Part shown: piece by piece, positions 1 to 9,415 of the stretch
Numbering within the stretch: the first letter of the stretch is position 1
Layout: each line of letters begins with the position of its first letter
Origin: Providencia hangzhouensis
Lineage (GTDB): Bacteria > Pseudomonadota > Gammaproteobacteria > Enterobacterales > Enterobacteriaceae
Direction of reading: 5' to 3'
Assembly (NCBI RefSeq): GCF_029193595.2
Contig: NZ_CP135052.1
Span: 3,100,001-3,164,000 of the forward strand
DNA: 64,000 nt
The notes under the pieces: generated by a model
What the model was told of the DNA's origin: nothing
Databases searched by the model: none
What the model saw: only the letters and a program-made list of their open reading frames with translations
Made by a program: the position numbers and the translations under genes

Positions 1-302
1 TAGTTCAAGAGCGGGAAAGTGACCTAGCAGCTAATAGTTTAAATACTCAAGCCAATAAGGTCAGTTTAGTTTTTGAAGAAACAGAATATACCGGTGATAA
101 CCAAAATGTGATCCTGGAGCAATTAGAATCCAATGGTTTAACTATCCCTTATTCATGTCGAGCTGGCATCTGTGGTCGCTGTAAAATTAAGCTTATTTCT
201 GGGGAGGTCACCCCGTTAAAACAAAGCGCCATTAAAGAAAACGGTTATATACTCGCCTGTAGTTGTATCCCGAAAACATCCGTTAAATTAGCGTTTAATT
301 AA
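1..302 (+). CDS. ycbX: YcbX, C-terminal ferredoxin domain (5' end outside window)
   Basis: The frame is open from the window start to the TAA at 300-302, so only the last ~99 codons are present. They encode a plant-type [2Fe-2S] ferredoxin domain: the cysteines in SCRAGICGRCK give the C-x4-C-x2-C pattern and a further Cys lies near the end (LACSC). In enterobacteria this domain ends YcbX, a MOSC-domain molybdenum-cofactor protein involved in detoxifying N-hydroxylated bases. YcbX neighbours zapC and pyrD in E. coli, as here, which supports the assignment. The MOSC part is not visible, so identity rests on the C-terminal domain plus synteny. Confidence 0.85.
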   Translation, partial: VQERESDLAANSLNTQANKVSLVFEETEYTGDNQNVILEQLESNGLTIPYSCRAGICGRCKIKLISGEVTPLKQSAIKENGYILACSCIPKTSVKLAFN

Positions 303-318
303 GCGTTGATTTTGCTTT

Positions 319-356
319 TTAACACCATCAAAGTTTCAATTCTACGATGGTGTTAA
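319..356. terminator. hairpin between ycbX and zapC
   Basis: An 11-bp perfect stem (TTAACACCATC / GATGGTGTTAA) with a 16-nt loop lies between the convergent ycbX and zapC ends. Neither side is followed by a clear T-run, so intrinsic termination is uncertain, although the position fits a shared terminator. Confidence 0.5.
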
Positions 357-426
357 ACGCTCAAAACTAGATTAATTAGCAAAAAAACTTTTGTTTCACT
401 ATTCTTTTTTGATCTCTAGCGATCAT

Positions 427-972
427 TTAAATAGCATTACCGTATAATTGACGTTTCACTTTAGATGAATATTCAAGCATGCGATCGTTCATGATCTTAA
501 TTGGATCGCAAAATCGTAAAGTTCGATCGGGTAATTCTAAAATTGGTTCCGCTAATAAACATAAACTCGCAGAAGGGCCAGCCTCAGCAATAATAAATGT
601 GGAATAATGGTTCGTATTTTCTAAACACACTTGAATTATTTGCCCCTGCTTAGGCTCATTAATATAGTGAAATGAAGAAAAGTACCAACTCTTTGGCATC
701 TGTGGCTTTAAAAAACGAAAAGCAACTAAACTATTTAAGACTAATTCAGCTCTTTCTTCTTGAGTAATATTTAGCCTTTTAGCCTGCTCATCAAATAAAT
801 AATATTCACCTGCATCTTCGATACTAAAAGGCATCTCATTACGAGCAAAAACCGTTAGCATCTTAGCAGGAAAACATGAGCGAAATATCATGCCGTTGGC
901 GAGATCTAACATCACCCTATTATGGTCATGATCAAAATACCAACGCCAATGATCATCAGGTTTAATATTCAT
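427..972 (-). CDS. zapC: cell division protein ZapC
   Basis: This 181-residue protein matches ZapC, a small soluble cytoplasmic protein that binds FtsZ and promotes lateral bundling of protofilaments in the Z-ring. E. coli ZapC is 180 residues. The N-terminus (MNIKPDDHWRWYFD) and the tract RSCFPAKML are recognisable family features. The gene lies downstream of pyrD on the same strand and convergent with ycbX, as in E. coli. A terminator-like hairpin separates it from pyrD, so it probably has its own promoter in 973-1193. No membrane segment or signal peptide is visible. Confidence 0.9.
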   Translation of the reverse strand: MNIKPDDHWRWYFDHDHNRVMLDLANGMIFRSCFPAKMLTVFARNEMPFSIEDAGEYYLFDEQAKRLNITQEERAELVLNSLVAFRFLKPQMPKSWYFSSFHYINEPKQGQIIQVCLENTNHYSTFIIAEAGPSASLCLLAEPILELPDRTLRFCDPIKIMNDRMLEYSSKVKRQLYGNAI

Positions 973-1193
973 AAACGACCCTTTAGCGATTTACCGGTAA
1001 ATAAAGTAGAAATGATCTCTATAATGATCCTTTCTAAATTTACTCTAAGGCTATTTTTATATGCTAAAAATTGGATCTGCTAAATAAGAAGATGCGTTAG
1101 AAATAACTGGATAATATTGTTATCTAAATAGCAAATCTACTGAAAATTGAGTTCAACTTGATACAAAAATAGCCACTATTAGCAATATAGTTT

Positions 1194-1219
1194 AAAAGGG
1201 GGAATAAATAAACCCCCTT
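1194..1219 (-). terminator. pyrD terminator
   Basis: A 7-bp stem (AAGGGGG / CCCCCTT) with a 10-nt A/T loop is followed on the minus strand by a short T-run. It lies 25 bp after the pyrD stop, which fits an intrinsic terminator separating pyrD from zapC. Confidence 0.7.
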
Positions 1220-1243
1220 GATACGTAAATTTACAATTTATTA

Positions 1244-2254
1244 CTAGATATGATTAACAATATCTTTAATTAATTTTGGCCCATGATAAATAAAACCAGA
1301 ATAAATTTGAATTAAAGAGGCACCCGCTTCCATTTTTTCACGCGCCGCGGTAAGGGAATCAATTCCACCTACTCCAATTATTGGCAGCTTTCCATTTAAC
1401 TCACGTGAAATAATCTTAATAACTTGTGTACTTTTTAATTGCACAGGACGGCCACTTAACCCACCAGCCTCATTACAATGATTTATCCCTTGAACCAAAG
1501 AACGATCTAGCGTGGTATTCGTTGCAATAACGCCATCAATATTATGCCTAACTAGGCTATCTGAAACTTGGATAATTTCCTCTTCAGATAAATCAGGCGC
1601 AACCTTTACAGCGACAGGTACATATTTTTGGTGCTGTAATTGTAATTCCAGTTGTTTTGCTTTTATACTACTTAATAAATCATCTAGTGCTTCGCCATAT
1701 TGTAATGTACGCAAGCCTGGCGTATTTGGTGAGGAAATATTAATAGCAATATAACCTGCATGAGCATAGACCTTATCCATGCAAATTAAATAGTCATCTT
1801 TACCTTGTTCAACAGGTGTATCTTTATTTTTACCAATATTGATACCAATGACTCCGCCGTAATTCGATTTTTTAACATTCTCAACAAGGTTATCGACACC
1901 TTTATTATTAAAACCCATCCGGTTAATTAAACCTTCTGCTTCTACAAGTCGAAATAACCGCGGTTTGTCATTACCAGACTGTGGACGAGGAGTTACCGTA
2001 CCAATTTCTATAAACCCAAAACCCATTGCACCAAATGCATCAATACATTCACCATCTTTATCTAAACCCGCGGCGAGCCCTAGTGGGTTTTTAAAGGAAA
2101 GCCCCATGCATTGAACGGGTTTAGTGGCAACAGATTGGCGAATAAGACATTGGAAAGGGGAATGGTTCAAACGTTGAAGCTGACGAAAAGTCAATTCATG
2201 AGCTTTTTCAGGATCGAGCTGGAACAGTGCCTTGCGGGCAAGATGATATAACAT
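1244..2254 (-). CDS. pyrD: dihydroorotate dehydrogenase (quinone), class 2
   Basis: PyrD oxidises dihydroorotate to orotate in pyrimidine synthesis, passing electrons through FMN to the quinone pool at the inner membrane. The frame is open further upstream, but I place the start at the ATG at 2254. This gives [11 protein letters not shown], aligning with the E. coli start, and 336 residues, the E. coli length. An AGG lies about 9 nt upstream. The active-site tract [11 protein letters not shown] carries the catalytic Ser of class 2 enzymes, and the phosphate/FMN tracts NRMGFNN and GVGGID are present. The N-terminal amphipathic helix typical of the membrane-bound class is retained. I could not convincingly place a PurR operator upstream. 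Confidence 0.96.
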   Translation of the reverse strand: MLYHLARKALFQLDPEKAHELTFRQLQRLNHSPFQCLIRQSVATKPVQCMGLSFKNPLGLAAGLDKDGECIDAFGAMGFGFIEIGTVTPRPQSGNDKPRLFRLVEAEGLINRMGFNNKGVDNLVENVKKSNYGGVIGINIGKNKDTPVEQGKDDYLICMDKVYAHAGYIAINISSPNTPGLRTLQYGEALDDLLSSIKAKQLELQLQHQKYVPVAVKVAPDLSEEEIIQVSDSLVRHNIDGVIATNTTLDRSLVQGINHCNEAGGLSGRPVQLKSTQVIKIISRELNGKLPIIGVGGIDSLTAAREKMEAGASLIQIYSGFIYHGPKLIKDIVNHI

Positions 2255-2578
2255 ATCCAATAACCTATTTTTACTAGTGCGTTTCAATAAAATAGACATT
2301 ATGTCGCGCGCCAAAACCCTCGCCAAAGACTGATTGCCGAGTTTTCACTGTGCGAACTATTTTTCGTCGGATAAAACGCGCTATAGATTACCCTATCTCA
2401 CCGCGCTTTTACCATGAAAAAATCAATAAAAATTCATTTGCCTGGTTTTTTTGGGGGAAAACAACCACTTTATGACAGTTATCTCTCATTTAATATTCCA
2501 TTATTGTCATAAACAAATAAGCCGCTAAATTAATTTTAGCGGCTTATTAAAACCAATAATTGGTTAGCTATATATAAA
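2255..2578. other. pyrD-pepN intergenic region
   Basis: This 324-bp stretch holds the presumed pyrD promoter and leader (right-to-left transcription) and the pepN terminator at 2516-2548. A TATAG-containing tract near 2380 could serve as a -10 element for pyrD, but that call is weak. No reading frame of interest is seen apart from the in-frame upstream extension of pyrD, which has no support. Confidence 0.5.
2516..2548 (-). terminator. pepN terminator
   Basis: A 14-bp perfect stem (AATAAGCCGCTAAA and its complement) closes a 5-nt loop 31 bp downstream of the pepN stop. T-rich sequence follows on the minus strand. Confidence 0.8.
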
Positions 2579-5197
2579 TCAGCTTTCTAACGCTTTGGTA
2601 ATTTTTTCAAATAGATCACCAGAAAGGTTATCGAGCGCTTTCAATTGCTCAAGCACTTTGCGCATCTGTGCTTGGCGCTGTTCATCATAACGTTTTAAAC
2701 GGATCAACGGCTCGATCAGCCTCGAAGCCACTTGCGGGTTACGTGTATTCAGATCGACTAAAATTTCATACAGGAATTGGTAACCACTGCTATCTTTCGC
2801 ATGGAAATTAACGGGATTCCCTGCTGTGAAAGCACCGACAAGTGAGCGAACACGGTTCGGGTTACTCATACTAAATGAGCGGTGATTCAATAATGCACGT
2901 ACATTGGCAAGCGCTTCTTTTGCAGGGTTCGCCCCTTGCAATGTAAACCACTTATCCATGACTAACCCGTCATGGTGCCAACGCTCATCAAAGTCTGCCA
3001 TTAACTGTTCTTTACAAGCTAACTGTGATTCATTTGCTGCGGTCAATGCGGCCAGCGAATCCGTCATGTTATCGGCAGATTGGTATTGTTCCTGCACTAA
3101 TTTGTTCGCCAGCTCACTATCATCACCCGCAGCTAAATATTGCAGGCAAATATTACGCAATGAACGTTTAGCAATATCTTGGTGATCAACACGATAGCCA
3201 TCAATATTAATGGAGCGATAAACGGTGAGAAGCTCATCATGCATTTCTACTGCTAAATGATGATGGATAAAATTCACCACTTCGTGGATCGCTACCGGGT
3301 CAATAACCGTAAATAATTCTGCAAGCTCATTTTCGGAAGGCAACGTTAAGATCAAGGCGACTAACGCAGGGTCAATCGAATCACTTAATAATACACCGCG
3401 AAAAGCATCAACTACTGGCTCAGGTAAAACTAAAGCCTCACCATTTTGATAGTGAGCCACGTTAATTTTTACATAATTATTAATGAGTTGCTGAGCAGCA
3501 TCCCAACGAGCAAATTCATTGCTTGCATGCTGCATCAAGAAAGCTAATTGCTCATCTGTGTAGTTGTAATCTAATTTTACAGGGGCTGAAAACTCACGCA
3601 ATAAGGAGGGAACTGGGCGACTTGTCACCTCATCAAAAACAAACGTTTGAGTTTCTTGCGTAATGTTTAGCACTGAATTTACCACACTACCATCACGTTT
3701 TAGCGTAATAATTCCACCTTGCTCATCATAGAGCTCAATATCCAATGGGATATGTAATGGCAGCTTTTCAGCTTGATCCGCTGTAGCTGGTGTCATTTGG
3801 CTAACATGTAGCGTATATTGCTGTTTTTCTGGTGAATATTCATCACGCACAGTTAAAACTGGCGTCCCTGATTGGCTATACCAACGACGAAATAGTGATA
3901 AATCAACATTTGACGCATCTTCCATCGCCTGCACAAAATCGTCACAGGTTGCCGCACTGCCATCATGGCGATGAACATAAAGTTGTATTCCCGCTTGGAA
4001 CATTTCCTCACCGAGCAGCGTATGGATCATGCGAATGACTTCAGACCCTTTTTCATACACTGTTAAAGTATAGAAATTGTTCATTTCGATGACTTTGTCA
4101 GGACGGATTGGATGCGCCATTGGGCTTGCATCTTCAGCAAACTGGGCTGAACGCATCACTTTAACATTGTTGATACGGTTAACAGAGCGAGAGCCTAAAT
4201 CAGAGCTAAATTCTTGATCGCGGAAAACAGTTAACCCTTCTTTTAAGCTCAATTGGAACCAGTCACGGCAAGTGATACGGTTACCAGTCCAGTTATGGAA
4301 GTATTCGTGACCAATCACAGATTCGATATTCAGATAGTCTTTATCCGTCGCTGTCTCACTTTTAGCTAAAACATATTTAGAGTTAAAGACATTCAAACCT
4401 TTATTTTCCATGGCTCCCATGTTGAAGAAATCAACGGCAACAATCATATAGATATCAAGGTCATACTCTAAACCAAAGCGTTCTTCATCCCATTTCATGG
4501 CATTTTTCAGGGACTGCATTGCCCATGGTGCACGGTCTAAATTACCTTTATCGACAAAAAGTTCTAATGCAACTTCACGGCCACTACGAGTGACAAATAT
4601 GTCTTTTAAAACGTCAAAATCGCCTGCAACTAAGGCAAATAAATAACTTGGTTTTGGGAATGGGTCTTCCCATTTCACCCAATGGCGGCCGTCTTCTAAC
4701 TCACCTTCTGCGATACGGTTACCATTTGATAATAAATAAGGATAACGTGATTTATCCGCTGTAATTGTGGTGGTATAGCGAGCCAGCACATCTGGTCGGT
4801 CTTGGTAATAGGTAATATGGCGGAAACCTTCCGCTTCACATTGTGTGCATAACGCCTCACCTGAAACATATAGCCCTTCTAACGCTGTATTTTTTTCAGG
4901 GCTAATTTCATTCACAATCCGCAGTGTAAAAGATTCAGGTAATGATTCAATAATCAATTTACCTTCAGATTCTTTATAGTTTTTCCACGCTTTGCCATCG
5001 ACTTCAATACTGACTAGTGATAAATCTTCGCCATTGAGTTCAAGTGTTGATGACTGAGAGTTAAGGCGTTTTACCTTGCTTATTGCGGTAACGACTGTCT
5101 TCACTGGGTCAAGATTAAAATCGAGGTCAATTTCTGTAATTGTGTAATCAGGTGCTTGATAATCCTGACGATATTTCGCTTGTCTTAGCTGGGTCAT
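2579..5197 (-). CDS. pepN: aminopeptidase N (M1 family)
   Basis: This is the main broad-specificity cytosolic aminopeptidase of enterobacteria. It removes N-terminal residues in the late steps of protein turnover. At 872 residues it is close to the 870 of E. coli. The M1 signatures are intact: GAMEN exopeptidase motif at 261-265, zinc site HEYFH at 297-301, and the third zinc ligand Glu about 19 residues later (KEGLTVF). The long helical C-terminal domain is complete. It diverges from pncB across a ~500-bp intergenic region, as in E. coli. No signal peptide is seen. Confidence 0.98.
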   Translation of the reverse strand: MTQLRQAKYRQDYQAPDYTITEIDLDFNLDPVKTVVTAISKVKRLNSQSSTLELNGEDLSLVSIEVDGKAWKNYKESEGKLIIESLPESFTLRIVNEISPEKNTALEGLYVSGEALCTQCEAEGFRHITYYQDRPDVLARYTTTITADKSRYPYLLSNGNRIAEGELEDGRHWVKWEDPFPKPSYLFALVAGDFDVLKDIFVTRSGREVALELFVDKGNLDRAPWAMQSLKNAMKWDEERFGLEYDLDIYMIVAVDFFNMGAMENKGLNVFNSKYVLAKSETATDKDYLNIESVIGHEYFHNWTGNRITCRDWFQLSLKEGLTVFRDQEFSSDLGSRSVNRINNVKVMRSAQFAEDASPMAHPIRPDKVIEMNNFYTLTVYEKGSEVIRMIHTLLGEEMFQAGIQLYVHRHDGSAATCDDFVQAMEDASNVDLSLFRRWYSQSGTPVLTVRDEYSPEKQQYTLHVSQMTPATADQAEKLPLHIPLDIELYDEQGGIITLKRDGSVVNSVLNITQETQTFVFDEVTSRPVPSLLREFSAPVKLDYNYTDEQLAFLMQHASNEFARWDAAQQLINNYVKINVAHYQNGEALVLPEPVVDAFRGVLLSDSIDPALVALILTLPSENELAELFTVIDPVAIHEVVNFIHHHLAVEMHDELLTVYRSINIDGYRVDHQDIAKRSLRNICLQYLAAGDDSELANKLVQEQYQSADNMTDSLAALTAANESQLACKEQLMADFDERWHHDGLVMDKWFTLQGANPAKEALANVRALLNHRSFSMSNPNRVRSLVGAFTAGNPVNFHAKDSSGYQFLYEILVDLNTRNPQVASRLIEPLIRLKRYDEQRQAQMRKVLEQLKALDNLSGDLFEKITKALES

Positions 5198-5691
5198 AAG
5201 TAACCTTTTAATTCGTTATATTCAATATCGTACTGCTTTATTACTTATACAATACTATAAGCCACAATAATGTGAATGGATTTGAGAAACATTTTCATCA
5301 AAAAATGTTATCTATTTTTATGGCAATGTTAGCTTTGTATGTCACACCCTGCTTAACTTTGTTAAAAATTCGTTTGTTTGTTGGTGCTATAGTACTATTA
5401 AATATTTTATAGCGTGTTAGTATCTTTTCGTGATTAATGCTTTTTGTCTATTTCTATGGAACATAATACGAATAAAACGTATTTATTTGATTTTATAGTA
5501 ATACAAAAAGGCAATGCGCGAATTTAGGTTGCCGTGCTCCTTGAAACCAAGTGGTAGAATAACACTTCTATCTTTTGCTAAAGTGGGTATACTTTTGCAA
5601 CTTTAACGATTTAGCTAACGACTATTGCTGCTTTTATCTCATTGTGACTTTTTGAAAAATCAAACAGTTTTCAAGGGAAACAAGAGTATAA
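5198..5691. other. pepN-pncB divergent promoter region
   Basis: Nearly 500 bp of AT-rich DNA separates the divergent pepN and pncB genes and must hold both promoters. A small imperfect inverted repeat (GCTATA near 5384 and TATAGC near 5409) is the only structure I noticed. I looked for a NadR-type operator (TGTTTA-N6-TAAACA) and saw none. No protein-coding frame is supported apart from the short frame that starts at 5692. Confidence 0.45.
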
Positions 5692-5745
5692 ATGAATAGC
5701 ATTAGTGGTAAAGATAAGCTCCGCGAGGATGTTTGCGTGCCATGA
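5692..5745 (+). CDS. putative 17-residue leader peptide upstream of pncB
   Basis: An ATG at 5692 opens a 17-codon frame ([17 protein letters not shown]) whose TGA at 5743-5745 overlaps the pncB ATG at 5742-5744 in an ATGA arrangement. A weak purine tract (AAGAG) lies about 5 nt before the ATG. The SD-like GAGG that could serve pncB lies inside this frame at 5725-5728, 13 nt from the pncB ATG. Translational coupling of pncB to this short frame is therefore possible. There is no evidence beyond the layout, and it may be chance. Confidence 0.3.
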   Translation: MNSISGKDKLREDVCVP

Positions 5746-6956
5746 ATTTAGACGCTACACCAATTATTACATCACTGCTTGATACCGATGCTTACAAGCT
5801 TCATATGCAGCAGGCCGTTTTCCACCGTTACCACCAGGTACCGGTTGTCGCTGAGTTCCGCTGTCGTAGCAGTGAGATCTTAGGTGCTTACGCCAATGAA
5901 ATCAGGCAACAAATTCAGTTGATGGCTAACTTATCACTTTCTGATAATGAACTGAATTTTCTCCGCCGCTTACCTTTCTTCCAAGAAGACTATCTTACGT
6001 GGTTAAAATCATTCCGCTTTAACCCTGAACAAGTCGTTGTCAGTACCACCGACGAAGGCCAATTGGCTATTCGCATTAGTGGGCCTTGGCGTGAAGTGAT
6101 CATGTGGGAGGTACCACTCCTTGCATTGGTCAGTGAAATCATCCAAAAAGATAGGCACCCAAACATTCATCCTGATGATGCTGTTCAGCAACTTAAAAAG
6201 CTGTTAAATGTTTTTTATCAACAAGCTGATGAGCACCAACTCGACTTGTCTAATTTTAAGCTAATGGACTTCGGGACACGCCGCCGTTTTTCCTACGATG
6301 TGCAATCCGCCATTGTTTCGATGCTTAAACAAGAATTTCCTTATCTTGTGGGGACTAGCAATTACAAACTTGCTCACGAGTTAAACTTAGCCCCTGTTGG
6401 CACACAAGCCCATGAGTGGTTCCAAGCCCACCAGCAAATCAGCCCTGAATTGGCAAATAGCCAACGCGAGGCATTGCAGAGCTGGCTAGATGAATACCCT
6501 AATCACTTAGGTGTCGCATTAACTGACTGTATCACCATGGATGCCTTTTTGCGTGATTTTGATGCTAACTTTGCGAACCGCTACCAAGGGTTGCGTCATG
6601 ATTCAGGGGACCCGATCGAATGGGGCGAAAAAGCCATTGCTCATTACCAAAAATTGGGTATCGACCCTATGAGCAAAACACTGGTGTTCTCTGACAGCTT
6701 AGACTTACAAAAAGCACTTGAATTATATCGTTATTTCCACCAACGGATTAACCTTGTTTTTGGTATCGGCACTCGTCTAACCTGCAATATTCCCAATGTT
6801 ACACCGCTAAATATTGTGATCAAATTGGTAGAGTGCAATGGTAAGCCTGTCGCTAAGCTCTCAGATAGCCCAGGAAAAACCATTTGTGAAGATGATGAGT
6901 TCGTCAATCAACTCAGAAAAGCGTTCGACCTCCCTAAAATGGAAAAAGCCAGCTAA
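5742..6956 (+). CDS. pncB: nicotinate phosphoribosyltransferase
   Basis: PncB converts nicotinate and PRPP to nicotinate mononucleotide in the NAD salvage (Preiss-Handler) pathway. I choose the ATG at 5742 (404 residues; E. coli 400). The frame also contains an in-phase TTG at 5733, closer to the GAGG at 5725, which would add three residues. Family features are clear: [16 protein letters not shown] at the N-terminus, DFGTRRRFS, the GTSNYKLA segment, RHDSGDP of the phosphate site, and the C-terminal KLSDSPGKT. Members of this family are autophosphorylated on the His in the GT-associated loop. The upstream short frame overlapping the ATG is unusual. Confidence 0.96.
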   Translation: MNLDATPIITSLLDTDAYKLHMQQAVFHRYHQVPVVAEFRCRSSEILGAYANEIRQQIQLMANLSLSDNELNFLRRLPFFQEDYLTWLKSFRFNPEQVVVSTTDEGQLAIRISGPWREVIMWEVPLLALVSEIIQKDRHPNIHPDDAVQQLKKLLNVFYQQADEHQLDLSNFKLMDFGTRRRFSYDVQSAIVSMLKQEFPYLVGTSNYKLAHELNLAPVGTQAHEWFQAHQQISPELANSQREALQSWLDEYPNHLGVALTDCITMDAFLRDFDANFANRYQGLRHDSGDPIEWGEKAIAHYQKLGIDPMSKTLVFSDSLDLQKALELYRYFHQRINLVFGIGTRLTCNIPNVTPLNIVIKLVECNGKPVAKLSDSPGKTICEDDEFVNQLRKAFDLPKMEKAS

Positions 6957-7446
6957 TTAAGTCGCTTTTCCCTAGCTCTGAGTAAGAATTTGCACTTTTC
7001 TTGCCCAGAGCTTCAAAACCCCCTTTTTCTTTTATTCACTTACTATTACTATAGCTTTTAAGCTCAATAACCACGCTTCGCTTCAACAGAAATGTTTTAT
7101 CGCGATTTTTTACTTGTTTCCTAATAAATGGCAAGTAACATAGAGCTTTGGCCCCTGAAAAATGGGATTTCGTTAATATCCCTACTTTAACTATTTTAAT
7201 CGCCATAAACCGATGACATTTTTTGAATAATATTCATAGATATAAGCGGTCGAATGGATTTAAAACAATTTGAATTACATCCTAAATAATTCGAGTTGTA
7301 GGAAGGCGGCAAACAAAGTGAGCCCTAGGAGCATACATAAGTATGTGACTAGGGTCGGTTTGTGAAGCCAACGCATCTACGGCTCGAAGTATGACGGATT
7401 GAGATAGTCGAAGTAGATATCGTTAAATATGAAGAGAGTGAATTAT
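6957..7446. other. pncB-asnS intergenic region containing an ERIC element
   Basis: This 490-bp stretch contains the pncB 3' end, AT-rich DNA that must hold the asnS promoter, and an ERIC element at 7279-7399. Only 47 bp separate the ERIC element from the asnS ATG, so it is probably transcribed as part of the asnS leader unless a promoter lies in or after it. No gene is seen. Confidence 0.6.
7279..7399. repeat. ERIC (enterobacterial repetitive intergenic consensus) element
   Basis: About 121 bp form an imperfect palindrome. The ends (ATCCTAAATAATTCGAG and the complement of CTCGAAGTATGACGGAT) match each other. The core around 7319-7355 closely resembles the ERIC consensus used for the ERIC1R and ERIC2 primers (GTGAnnCCcAGGAGC, ACATAAGTA, GTGACTnGGGT). 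ERICs are non-autonomous palindromic repeats of enterobacterial intergenic regions. This one lies in the 5' region of asnS. Confidence 0.9.
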
Positions 7447-8847
7447 ATGATAGTAGCGCCTGTAGTCGACGTACTGCAAGGCCGAGTGGCGGTAGGCACA
7501 GAAGTCACCGTTCAAGGCTGGGTACGTACAAGGAGAGATTCAAATGCTGGTTTTTCTTTCCTCGCCGTTTATGACGGTTCTTGCTTTAATCCGTTACAGG
7601 CTATCATTAATAATAATTTACCGAATTATAATGACGAAGTCCTGCACCTAACAACGGGTTGTTCTGTTGAAGTTACGGGTACCGTAAAAGAATCCCCAGG
7701 CCAAGGTCAATCATTTGAGCTTGAAGCCACTGCTGTAAAAGTTGTTGGTTGGGTTGAAGACCCTGACACCTACCCAATGGCAGCGAAGCGTCATAGTGTT
7801 GAGTTTTTACGTGAAGCCGCACACTTGCGCCCACGTACTAACTTAATTGGTGCCGTTGCACGTGTGCGTCATACTTTAGCGCAAGCTATCCACCGTTTCT
7901 TTGATGAGCAAGGCTACTTCTGGGTTTCAACTCCAGTGATCACTGCCTCAGACACCGAAGGCGCGGGGGAAATGTTCCGTGTTTCTACATTGGATTACAA
8001 TAACCTGCCACGTGATGACAAAGGTGAAGTCGATTTCAGCGAAGATTTCTTTGGTCGCGAAGCTTTCTTAACCGTTTCAGGCCAACTGAACGGTGAAGCC
8101 TATGCAACAGCGATTAGCAAAGTTTACACTTTCGGCCCAACCTTCCGTGCTGAAAACTCAAATACTAGCCGTCACTTAGCTGAATTCTGGATGGTCGAAC
8201 CTGAAGTGGCATTTGCTTCTTTAGATGATGTCGCAGGCCTTGCAGAAAAAATGCTGAAATTCGCCTTCAAAGCCGCTCTTGAAGAACGCCGTGATGACTT
8301 AGAATTCTTTGCACAACGTGTTGATAAAGACGTTATCAACCGCTTAGAAAGCTTTGTTAACTCAGACTTTGCACAAGTTGATTACACGGATGCCATTAAA
8401 ATCCTAGAAACTTGTGGTCAAAAATTCGAAAACCCAGTTTATTGGGGTGTCGATATGTCGTCTGAGCACGAGCGTTACCTTGCTGAGCAACACTTTAAAG
8501 CCCCTGTGGTTGTGAAAAACTACCCGAAAGACATCAAAGCTTTCTATATGCGCCTCAATGAAGATGGCAAAACTGTTGCTGCGATGGATGTATTAGCACC
8601 GGGTATTGGTGAAATCATCGGTGGCTCACAGCGTGAAGAACGTCTTGATATGCTAGATGCCCGCCTTGAAGAAATGGGTATGAATAAAGAAGATTACTGG
8701 TGGTACCGTGATCTGCGCCGTTATGGTACCGTTCCTCACTCAGGTTTCGGCCTTGGTTTTGAGCGTTTAGTGGCTTACGTCACTGGTGTGGGTAACGTAC
8801 GTGAAGTGATTCCATTCCCACGTACCCCAAGAAATGCAGCGTTCTAA
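7447..8847 (+). CDS. asnS: asparaginyl-tRNA synthetase
   Basis: This class IIb aminoacyl-tRNA synthetase charges tRNA-Asn in the cytoplasm. I place the start at the ATG at 7447, with GAAGAGAG ending 8 nt upstream. This gives 466 residues, the E. coli length, where an upstream ATG at 7429 would add six residues. An N-terminal OB-fold anticodon-binding domain (roughly residues 15-110) precedes the catalytic domain. Motif 2 ([16 protein letters not shown]) and motif 3 ([12 protein letters not shown]) are intact. An ERIC element occupies the leader and a strong terminator follows at 8879. Confidence 0.98.
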   Translation: MIVAPVVDVLQGRVAVGTEVTVQGWVRTRRDSNAGFSFLAVYDGSCFNPLQAIINNNLPNYNDEVLHLTTGCSVEVTGTVKESPGQGQSFELEATAVKVVGWVEDPDTYPMAAKRHSVEFLREAAHLRPRTNLIGAVARVRHTLAQAIHRFFDEQGYFWVSTPVITASDTEGAGEMFRVSTLDYNNLPRDDKGEVDFSEDFFGREAFLTVSGQLNGEAYATAISKVYTFGPTFRAENSNTSRHLAEFWMVEPEVAFASLDDVAGLAEKMLKFAFKAALEERRDDLEFFAQRVDKDVINRLESFVNSDFAQVDYTDAIKILETCGQKFENPVYWGVDMSSEHERYLAEQHFKAPVVVKNYPKDIKAFYMRLNEDGKTVAAMDVLAPGIGEIIGGSQREERLDMLDARLEEMGMNKEDYWWYRDLRRYGTVPHSGFGLGFERLVAYVTGVGNVREVIPFPRTPRNAAF

Positions 8848-8878
8848 TAACTGCTTTTCTATGTTAACACCTTAATAT

Positions 8879-8909
8879 ACGGGCCAACTAATGTTGGCCC
8901 GTTACTTTT
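8879..8909 (+). terminator. asnS terminator
   Basis: A 10-bp perfect stem (ACGGGCCAAC / GTTGGCCCGT) with a 4-nt loop, followed by TACTTTT, 31 bp after the asnS stop codon. Confidence 0.88.
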
Positions 8910-9204
8910 CAGTCCTAATATGCTTTCACTATACAACTATCTCATCTTGTTACATCAAATTACAGCCACATGATAACCAGGTCACAATTTTTACGTTATC
9001 ACCTTATTATTCTCCGTAAACAGCCAGCAATCTGCTACCGCTAAGAATAATCTGCTTTTTAATCTCGCTATTCTCTTTTTACTGGTCATAAATAACCGTT
9101 TTACATTCGCTAAACTGCTCAAAAAAAACTCAATTTGTCTTTTGAAAAAGTTCCCTAATTTTTGTAATATTTTTTAAACTGGTACGATGAGTGATTATTT
9201 ATTG

Positions 9205-9415
9205 ATCTATTTTTTACATTTTGAAACATCTAGTTACCATTTGTTTCAGAATCTTTGATTTTGTAGCACTTTGAGGGTAGATAATTTTATTTAGCAATGG
9301 AACACTGGTCGCCGACATAGACGACACTAATCTCTCACAAATAGTTCCAATTATTTTTTGCGAATTATTTTTGGCAGTGGCAGGTGTCCGAATAACACCA
9401 ATGAGGGTAATAATA
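9205..9415 (+). promoter_or_regulatory. ompF promoter, OmpR-box region and conserved leader
   Basis: From about 9205 the sequence has the repeated TTTTGAAACA, GTTACC and TTGTTTCA blocks expected of tandem OmpR sites. They are followed by TTTGTAGCACTTT and a -10-like GATAAT at 9280-9285. The leader of about 120 nt includes GGCAGTGGCAGGTGTC and ATGAGGGTAATAA, which I recognise from the E. coli ompF leader, the region where MicF pairs near the start. A small 5-bp hairpin (GGTGT / ACACC, 9383-9399) sits just before the GAGGG ribosome binding site. Confidence 0.65.

Larger units (their letters stand above)
8848..9415. other. asnS-ompF intergenic region
   Basis: This 568-bp stretch holds the asnS terminator (8879-8909), about 300 bp of AT-rich DNA, and the ompF control region (from about 9200). 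No gene is supported. The length and AT content are typical of OmpR- and nucleoid-protein-regulated porin promoters. Confidence 0.6.

Noticed and set aside
2255..2326. PurR operator upstream of pyrD and longer pyrD start
   Set aside because: The best match to the PurR consensus was about half the positions, not better than chance, and the 24-residue extension is not conserved with E. coli.
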